Source: Micrococcales bacterium (GTDB lineage: Bacteria > Actinomycetota > Actinomycetes > Actinomycetales > Cellulomonadaceae). Taken from it: a stretch of 32,153 nucleotides of DNA. The stretch is from NCBI GenBank assembly GCA_009779195.1, contig WRET01000037.1, forward strand, positions 1 to 32,153, given 5' to 3'. Below the pieces are notes generated by a model. It searched no databases, had not been told where the DNA came from, and saw nothing but the letters and a program-made list of their open reading frames with translations. Positions 25,782-32,153 of this stretch are shown here, in pieces (within the stretch, counting starts at the first letter, position 1; each line of letters starts with the position of its first letter). Both the position numbers and the translations under genes were made by a program.

Positions 25782-26294
25782 ATGGGCGCACTGGTGGGGA
25801 TCGTCATGGGGTCAGACTCGGACTGGCCGGTGATGTCGGCTGCGGCGCAGGCGCTGGCCGAGTTCGACGTGCCCGTCGAGGTGGATGTGGTCTCGGCCCA
25901 CCGCCAGCCTGCCAAGGCGATCGCCTACGGCCAGGAGGCCGCCGGGCGGGGGCTGCGGGCGATCATCGCCGGGGCAGGGGGAGCGGCGCACCTGCCAGGG
26001 GTGCTGGCCGCGGTGACAGTGCTGCCGGTCATCGGCGTGCCGGTGCCGTTGGCCCAGCTGGACGGGCTGGACTCGTTGTTGTCCATCGTGCAGATGCCTG
26101 CGGGGGTGCCTGTGGCGACCGTGTCGGTCGGTGGGGCGCGTAACGCTGGGCTGCTCGCGGTGCGGATCCTGGCTGCTGGCGGCGACGCCGAGGCCCAGCG
26201 TCTGGCTGAGGCGATGGCCGCCTTCCAGGACAGCCTGCGTGCCGCTGCCGATGCCAAGGGGGAGCGTCTGCGGGCCCAGCTCGCAGGAAGCTAG
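25782..26294 (+). CDS. purE: N5-carboxyaminoimidazole ribonucleotide mutase PurE
   Basis: A 170-residue class I PurE, which converts N5-CAIR to CAIR in purine synthesis. Visible motifs are [10 protein letters not shown] (substrate phosphate binding, about 9-18), the catalytic His in SAHRQP (usually SAHRTP, here Gln), and [12 protein letters not shown]. The family start [14 protein letters not shown] is supported by a strong ribosome-binding site. The usual partner purK is not in the window. The stop shares CTAG with the stop of the convergent LCP gene. Confidence 0.96.
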   Translation: MGALVGIVMGSDSDWPVMSAAAQALAEFDVPVEVDVVSAHRQPAKAIAYGQEAAGRGLRAIIAGAGGAAHLPGVLAAVTVLPVIGVPVPLAQLDGLDSLLSIVQMPAGVPVATVSVGGARNAGLLAVRILAAGGDAEAQRLAEAMAAFQDSLRAAADAKGERLRAQLAGS

Positions 26295-27424
26295 CCTGGG
26301 ACGCCGCCGACGGTGCCAGCCGGCACGGTGCCGTTGGCGATGGCCGACCAGAAGGCGGGAGAGGTGTCGGGGTCGAGCAGGACGCTCGAGCCGACGTTCC
26401 CCGGGCGGTAGTCCAGGGACTTGATCGGGGGTGTGCCGGTGACTCCGTCGGGCCCGTTGGCCGTGCGGAACGCCATGGCGAGGCGTCCGAGGGTGACGAC
26501 GTTGGTGCTGCCGTCCACGCGCAGGGCGCCGGTCGCGGCCCTGACCAGGGACACCTGCTGGTCGGGGCGGAACACCAGCGCGGTGGGGTTGACCTTGTTC
26601 ATCACCGCGCCGACGACCTGGCGTTGGCGCAGCCCACGGCCGATATCACCGGTGGGGTCAGATTTGCGCATACGCGAGAAGGCCAGGGCGGTGGCGCCGT
26701 CGGCCTTGTGGCACCCGGCAGTCCACACCATCTGCGAGTCGGCGTCGTTGACGTCGGCGTCCCAGCACAGCTCCACCCCGCCGACAGCGTCGACGACATC
26801 TTTGACCCCGCCCATACCGATCTCGACGTAGTGGTCGACCTTCAGCCCGGTGATCTGCTCGACGGCCACCACGAGCAGTGCCGAACCTCCGTAGACGGTC
26901 GCGGCGTTGAGCTTGGCCGGGCCGTGACCGGGGATGTCCACGTAGGTGTCCCGGGGCAAGGAGATGAGAGAGGTCGTCCCGCGGTCGGGAACGTGCAGGA
27001 CAAGGATCGTGTCCGCCCGCGACCCCGTCGTGCCGTCGTCGGCGATACCACCGTCGCGTTCGTCGGACCCGGCGATCAGGTACGTGGTGCCCGGTCCGCC
27101 ACCGCGCAGGTTCATACCGTCGACCTTCTGGATCCGGCCGTTGGCCCACAGCGCCAGGCCCACAGGCCAGGCCAGCGCGAGGACGAGCAGCACCACCAGC
27201 GTCCACACAATCGTCCGCCGACGGCTGCCACGTCCCGGCGGGCGGGTGCCTGGAGCACGTGGTGACGTAGGGGGAGGTCCGGGCGGCGTGGCGGGCGTAG
27301 CAGGCAGTGCGGTGGGCGCAGGTGCGCTGCGGGGAGCGAACGACGGTGGTGGCGATCCTGCGGGCACCGCTGGTGCGGTGGGTTGGGGGTCCTGGCCTGG
27401 GCCGAAGCTGGGAGGCAGGCTCAT
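26291..27424 (-). CDS. LytR-CpsA-Psr (LCP) family cell-wall ligase
   Basis: A 377-residue membrane-anchored protein. A Pro-rich cytoplasmic N-terminus (1-70) precedes one membrane helix ([22 protein letters not shown]) and an extracytoplasmic LCP domain with [30 protein letters not shown], the region around [26 protein letters not shown] and conserved Arg/Asp residues that bind the polyprenyl phosphate. LCP enzymes attach glycopolymers such as arabinogalactan or teichoic acids to peptidoglycan. The ATG overlaps the upstream LCP stop (TGATG), so the two are coupled. Confidence 0.93.
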   Translation of the reverse strand: MSLPPSFGPGQDPQPTAPAVPAGSPPPSFAPRSAPAPTALPATPATPPGPPPTSPRAPGTRPPGRGSRRRTIVWTLVVLLVLALAWPVGLALWANGRIQKVDGMNLRGGGPGTTYLIAGSDERDGGIADDGTTGSRADTILVLHVPDRGTTSLISLPRDTYVDIPGHGPAKLNAATVYGGSALLVVAVEQITGLKVDHYVEIGMGGVKDVVDAVGGVELCWDADVNDADSQMVWTAGCHKADGATALAFSRMRKSDPTGDIGRGLRQRQVVGAVMNKVNPTALVFRPDQQVSLVRAATGALRVDGSTNVVTLGRLAMAFRTANGPDGVTGTPPIKSLDYRPGNVGSSVLLDPDTSPAFWSAIANGTVPAGTVGGVPG

Positions 27425-28611
27425 CAGCTGGCGCACACCTGACTGTCGGCCTGCATCTGGTCGACAGTGACCACCTGCGTGGGTGCCGGGGTCGGTTGGA
27501 CCTTCTCCCCAGGTTTGGGTGTTGGTGCGGGAGGGTTCAACGCGTCGGCAACCGACTGGTCTTTGGCCATGGCTTTCCAGACGACATCGGCCTGGGACGT
27601 CCAGCGCACGCGGTTGCCTTCGTTGACGAACGGGATGGTCGTGAAGACGATCTTGCTGGTGTCGATATTGCGCATGGAATAGGCCAGGCCGATGATCGTC
27701 CTCGGGGTGATGTCAAGGCTGAGCGACTCGGTCGCTGCGTCGACGAACTTGGCCAGCCCGCGTCCGTCCTTGAGCACGTTCTTCGACAGCACTTCCTGGG
27801 CGAGGGCCCCCATCAGCTGCTGCTGCCGGTCGATCCGGGAGGTGTCTGACCCGTCGGAGCCGGTGACGTGGCGGGCCCGGGCGAACTGGAGCGCCTGGAC
27901 CCCGTTGAGGTGCTGTGGCCCGGCGGGCAGGTCCAGCCCGGTGTACTTCGAGTCTTTCATAGGATGTTCCAGGCACAGGTTAACCCCGTGGACCGCGTCG
28001 ACCATCCGTTGGAACCCTGCGAAGTCCACGACGACGGAGTGGTCGATACGCAGACCGGTGTTCGCCTCCACCGCGACGATCGTGCAGGCCACCGCAGAGT
28101 CGATATCACCGCCGCGGTCCCAGCCGTTGGCGAACGCCTTGTTGAACATCGCGTCGTTTTCGGCTTTGGTCTTGCCGCGCGTCGTCGTGCACGAGGGGAT
28201 CTTGACCAGCGAGTCCCGGGGGATCGAGACCATCTCGACCCTCTTCCGGTCAGAGGAGATGTGCATGACGATCGTGGTGTCCGAGCGCATGGTGTTGTCC
28301 AGGGTGGGGTCCACCCCGCCGATCACCCCGTTCTCCCCGGAACGGTCGTCGGACCCGATGAGCAAGATGTTCAGGGAGTTTCCGGCTGCGGGGTCGACCG
28401 GGGGCCGGTCACCAGCGTCGACATAGCTGTTGGGCCGGATCTGGTTCATGTTCGACATGGCGGTGTAGGCGAAGTACGAGCTCGCCGAGGCCCCGAACGC
28501 CAGGACCGCCGTCGTCGTCAGCCCGACGCTGCGCCAGAACCAGCCAGCCCGGTGGGCACGGCCGTGCCGCGGACCGAGGTCGCGCAGCGTCGTACCGTGT
28601 CGTGGGGTCAC
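27424..28611 (-). CDS. LytR-CpsA-Psr (LCP) family cell-wall ligase
   Basis: A 395-residue LCP protein, first of a tandem pair. A short basic N-terminus and one membrane helix (about 27-47) precede the LCP domain: NILLIGSDDRSGENG, RSDTTIVMHIS, MVSIPRDSLVKIP, and ALQFARARHVTGSDGSDTSRIDRQQQLM. A Pro-rich tail and a terminal Cys (CAS) follow. The start is GTG 28611; no ribosome-binding site precedes it, and a TACCAT box six bases upstream suggests a leaderless mRNA. The two LCP proteins are only distantly alike and probably act on different polymers. Confidence 0.92.
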   Translation of the reverse strand: MTPRHGTTLRDLGPRHGRAHRAGWFWRSVGLTTTAVLAFGASASSYFAYTAMSNMNQIRPNSYVDAGDRPPVDPAAGNSLNILLIGSDDRSGENGVIGGVDPTLDNTMRSDTTIVMHISSDRKRVEMVSIPRDSLVKIPSCTTTRGKTKAENDAMFNKAFANGWDRGGDIDSAVACTIVAVEANTGLRIDHSVVVDFAGFQRMVDAVHGVNLCLEHPMKDSKYTGLDLPAGPQHLNGVQALQFARARHVTGSDGSDTSRIDRQQQLMGALAQEVLSKNVLKDGRGLAKFVDAATESLSLDITPRTIIGLAYSMRNIDTSKIVFTTIPFVNEGNRVRWTSQADVVWKAMAKDQSVADALNPPAPTPKPGEKVQPTPAPTQVVTVDQMQADSQVCAS

Positions 28612-28617
28612 GTACCG

Positions 28618-28623
28618 ATGGTA
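28618..28623 (-). promoter_or_regulatory. Candidate -10 box of a leaderless LCP mRNA
   Basis: TACCAT fits the actinobacterial -10 pattern TANNNT and ends six bases before the GTG of the first LCP gene, so transcription would start at or very near the start codon. No clear -35 box is seen. Confidence 0.35.
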
Positions 28624-28901
28624 GGGGCACACGCCATCAGATCGGGTGCAGGCGGCCAAAGGTGCTGTGGAGATCCAGTGGAGGGCCCGGCTGACCCGCA
28701 CGTTTTCGCCCCACGAAATCCCTGGTCACAACCCAGTTTCCTGTCTGTGCACGGCACGTTTGGGGTCGCGTGTGCTCAAGGCGCAACAATACGCGCATGG
28801 CGGCATGTACCGGACATGACCCAGTGGCTGTTCGCACCCGCGCCAGGGCTCGCCCGGCGCCCGGCACGTCCGCCATGGGCGGGCCTGCTGCGGAGTAGGC
28901 C
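28624..28901. other. Spacer between rfbB and the LCP operon
   Basis: About 280 bp without a convincing gene. It should carry the remaining promoter of the LCP operon and the terminator of rfbB; I see no strong hairpin. Confidence 0.35.
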
Positions 28902-30141
<1,240 letters not shown>

Positions 30142-32153
30142 ATGGGTGGTGGTATGTGCAGCCAAACGACGGCCCGGGCGGGTCTGGTCATCACCCTGGT
30201 GCTGGGCGCCCTGTCCGTCCAGGGACTGCCTGTCGTCGCGGCTGACCACGTGGTCGAGGTGTCGGGCCGGCTGGTGCAAGTGATGTCTGAAGAGGCTGCT
30301 GACGACTCTGACCACATCCACGTCGACGACGACGTCGACATGGTCACCATGGTCGAGGTCGACGGAGACCTGATCGCGTTGCCCGACCCGGTCGAGGGCG
30401 CCACCGGGGACGAGGTGGTGGTGACCATCGAAGGTTCTGGTCGCTCCGTCGGAGCCGAAGCCCTCGCCGCCGCCGTCGACGAGTCCAACCCTGCGACCGT
30501 CCTGGAGATCGAAGTCCTCGCTGATGGACCCGACGGCACGCTCCAGGCGGCAGGCAGCAAGAACACCCTCACGATCCTTCCGGTGTACTGGAGCGGCTCG
30601 CCGTCGGTGTCGACCGCTGCGCTCAAGACGCTCGGCGACGCCACAGCCACGTACTGGTCACAGCAGAGCGGCGGGTCGATCACGACGTCTGTGGTGGTCA
30701 AGCCTTGGATCGACGCGCGGACCACCAGCGCCGTGTCCGTGCCGACCTCGTGCTCGAACGCCGCGATGGCCACCCTCGTCTCCCAGGTCATGGCCGCCAA
30801 CGGTTACAAAGCCCCCTCGGGCACGACCGGCAGGGTCTCGTTGTTCTTCCCGTACTGGAGCGTGTGCGGCTGGGCCGGGCTGGGGTCGGTCGGTGGTGCG
30901 TACAGCTGGATCAACGGCTACTCCAACCCCGAGATCCTCGCCCACGAGTTCGGCCACAACCTCGGGCTCGGGCACGCCAACCGTTTCGACTGCGGCCGGT
31001 CGGCCCTGGTGCTGCCGACCTCCTCGTGCGCTGGGCGTGAGTACGGCGACACCGTCGACGTCATGGGCTCAGGAACGTTGACCGGCAAGCCCGGCAACCT
31101 CAACGCTGCCATGGCTGACTTCCTGGGCCTGGCGAAAGTCGTCAAGGCCCAGCCAGACAAGAGCACAACCGCGACCCTCGCCCCGCTGGGCTCGGTTGGT
31201 TCGGTGCGTGCCATGACGGTCCCCGTCAGCGGTGGGACGGTCTACGTCAGCTTCCGCCCCAACGTCTCGCCGGACACCCGCCAGCCGTCGTGGGCAGGGG
31301 TTCAGGTGCACATGCAGGTCATGGACTCGTATTTCCCGGTCAGTTACCTGCTTGACATGCACCCGGACCACAACTTCGCGTACCCGACCCTTGGTGTGGG
31401 CGAGAGGTGGCAGATCCCGGGCACCGGGCTGGAGCTGGTCGTCGACTCGATCTCCGGTATGTCCAGCGCGAAGGTCACTGTCGCGCCGATCGTGAAGAAC
31501 GAGCTGCCGATCGGCAACTGGGAGCAGGCGACCGGGGCGTCCGGAGAGATCCGTCTGTCAGGTTGGGTCCTGGACCCGGACCGGGGCACGGACCCGAGCT
31601 GGGTGCTGGTGTTCGTCGATGGCCAGTCCCAGGGCTTGTTCACCGCTGACCAGGACCGTCCCGACGTGGGCAGGGCGTTCGGCAAAGGCGACAAACATGG
31701 GTTCTCGGTGACGCTGTCGGCGAGCGAGGGTCGTCATGACGTGTGCGTGTTCGCGGCGAACTGGCCGTGGGGCGGGACGAACCCGTTGCTGGGCTGCCGT
31801 GTCGTCACGGTCGTCAACGCGTTGCCGATCGGCAACTGGGAGCAGGCGACCGGGGCGTCCGGAGAGATCCGTCTGTCAGGTTGGGTCCTGGACCCGGACC
31901 GGGGCAAGGACCCGAGCTGGGTGCTGATGTTCGTCGATGGGCGCTACCTGGGGTTGTTCACCGCTGACCAGGACCGTCCCGACGTGGGCAGGGCGTTCGG
32001 CAAAGGCGACAAACACGGGTTCTCGGTGACGCTGTCGGCGAGCGAGGGACGTCATGACGTGTGCGTGTTCGCGGCGAACTGGCCGTGGGGCGGGACGAAC
32101 CCGTTGCTGGGCTGCCGTGTCGTCACGGTCACCAACGCATTGCCGATCGGTAA
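30142..32153 (+). CDS. Secreted zinc metalloprotease with C-terminal repeats (3' end outside window)
   Basis: At least 670 residues; the frame is open to the end of the window. A signal peptide is visible (hydrophobic ARAGLVITLVLGALSVQGLPVVA). The pro-region is acidic (about 40-140). The protease domain carries HEFGHNLGLGH (268-278), the HExxHxxGxxH zinc motif of metzincins, and a Met-turn VDVMGSG further on, as in gametolysin (M11)-like peptidases. From residue 455, 106-residue repeats follow (LPIGNWEQATGASGEIRLSGWVLDPD...CRVVTV), of a type common in actinobacterial exoenzymes. ATG 30142 is taken; ATG 30154 in the same frame is also possible. It is probably released to degrade extracellular protein. 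Confidence 0.88.
   Translation, partial: MGGGMCSQTTARAGLVITLVLGALSVQGLPVVAADHVVEVSGRLVQVMSEEAADDSDHIHVDDDVDMVTMVEVDGDLIALPDPVEGATGDEVVVTIEGSGRSVGAEALAAAVDESNPATVLEIEVLADGPDGTLQAAGSKNTLTILPVYWSGSPSVSTAALKTLGDATATYWSQQSGGSITTSVVVKPWIDARTTSAVSVPTSCSNAAMATLVSQVMAANGYKAPSGTTGRVSLFFPYWSVCGWAGLGSVGGAYSWINGYSNPEILAHEFGHNLGLGHANRFDCGRSALVLPTSSCAGREYGDTVDVMGSGTLTGKPGNLNAAMADFLGLAKVVKAQPDKSTTATLAPLGSVGSVRAMTVPVSGGTVYVSFRPNVSPDTRQPSWAGVQVHMQVMDSYFPVSYLLDMHPDHNFAYPTLGVGERWQIPGTGLELVVDSISGMSSAKVTVAPIVKNELPIGNWEQATGASGEIRLSGWVLDPDRGTDPSWVLVFVDGQSQGLFTADQDRPDVGRAFGKGDKHGFSVTLSASEGRHDVCVFAANWPWGGTNPLLGCRVVTVVNALPIGNWEQATGASGEIRLSGWVLDPDRGKDPSWVLMFVDGRYLGLFTADQDRPDVGRAFGKGDKHGFSVTLSASEGRHDVCVFAANWPWGGTNPLLGCRVVTVTNALPIG
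31504..32153 (+). repeat. 318-bp tandem coding repeat
   Basis: Unit 1 is 31504-31821, unit 2 is 31822-32139, and a third begins at 32140 and is cut off. Units 1 and 2 differ at about 14 positions by eye, with six of them clustered where DGQSQG becomes DGRYLG. Such identity at silent sites indicates recent duplication or gene conversion. Confidence 0.95.

Overview
The window is about 32 kb of very GC-rich DNA from an actinobacterium. A WhiB regulator, a PdtaS-type sensor kinase, LytR-CpsA-Psr cell-wall ligases, a long NAD-dependent DNA ligase and the actinobacterial style of the other genes point to the Micrococcales, probably near Cellulomonadaceae or Sanguibacteraceae. The genus is inference only.

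Left part (1-5450): a decaying accessory island. It holds a two-member family of zinc-ribbon-like proteins, one intact (244-1041) and one with the middle missing (1285-1644), with broken relatives at 5181-5283 and 13730-13931. It also holds an AbiEii-type nucleotidyltransferase with a small partner, a frameshifted Cys-rich gene and an AAA/DUF4143 ATPase. A 23-bp tandem repeat occurs upstream of the ATPase and between the two zinc-ribbon paralogs, and its core recurs once upstream of the CbrC operon. A 71-bp near-perfect palindrome closes the island.

5452-9507: an ABC efflux-type transporter (ATPase plus FtsX/MacB-like permease) diverges from a NarL-type two-component system, the usual arrangement in which the TCS controls the transporter. 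9591-11677: a short same-strand cassette of a CbrC-family protein, a degenerate EF-Tu paralog lacking the catalytic His and the switch-I Thr, and a small acidic protein. Its codon use is less GC-rich than the flanks, which suggests transfer. It is the strongest candidate here for an undescribed system.

11903-13541: a VbhA-like antitoxin, a Fic AMP-transferase and a serine recombinase in one operon, the last two translationally coupled. 14078-16664: an orphan chemoreceptor, a REP/MITE-like inverted pair, and a ribbon-helix-helix/PIN toxin-antitoxin pair.

Right part (16822-32153) is mostly core genome: ligA, glutamate dehydrogenase, a PdtaS-like kinase, whiB1, an OmpR-type two-component system, a GtrA-family protein, purE, two coupled LCP ligases, rfbB, and the start of a large secreted zinc metalloprotease that runs off the end with near-identical 106-residue repeats. 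The GtrA, LCP and RfbB genes suggest a surface-polysaccharide theme. Palindromic elements sit at several gene ends; one forms the stop codons of both convergent neighbours.
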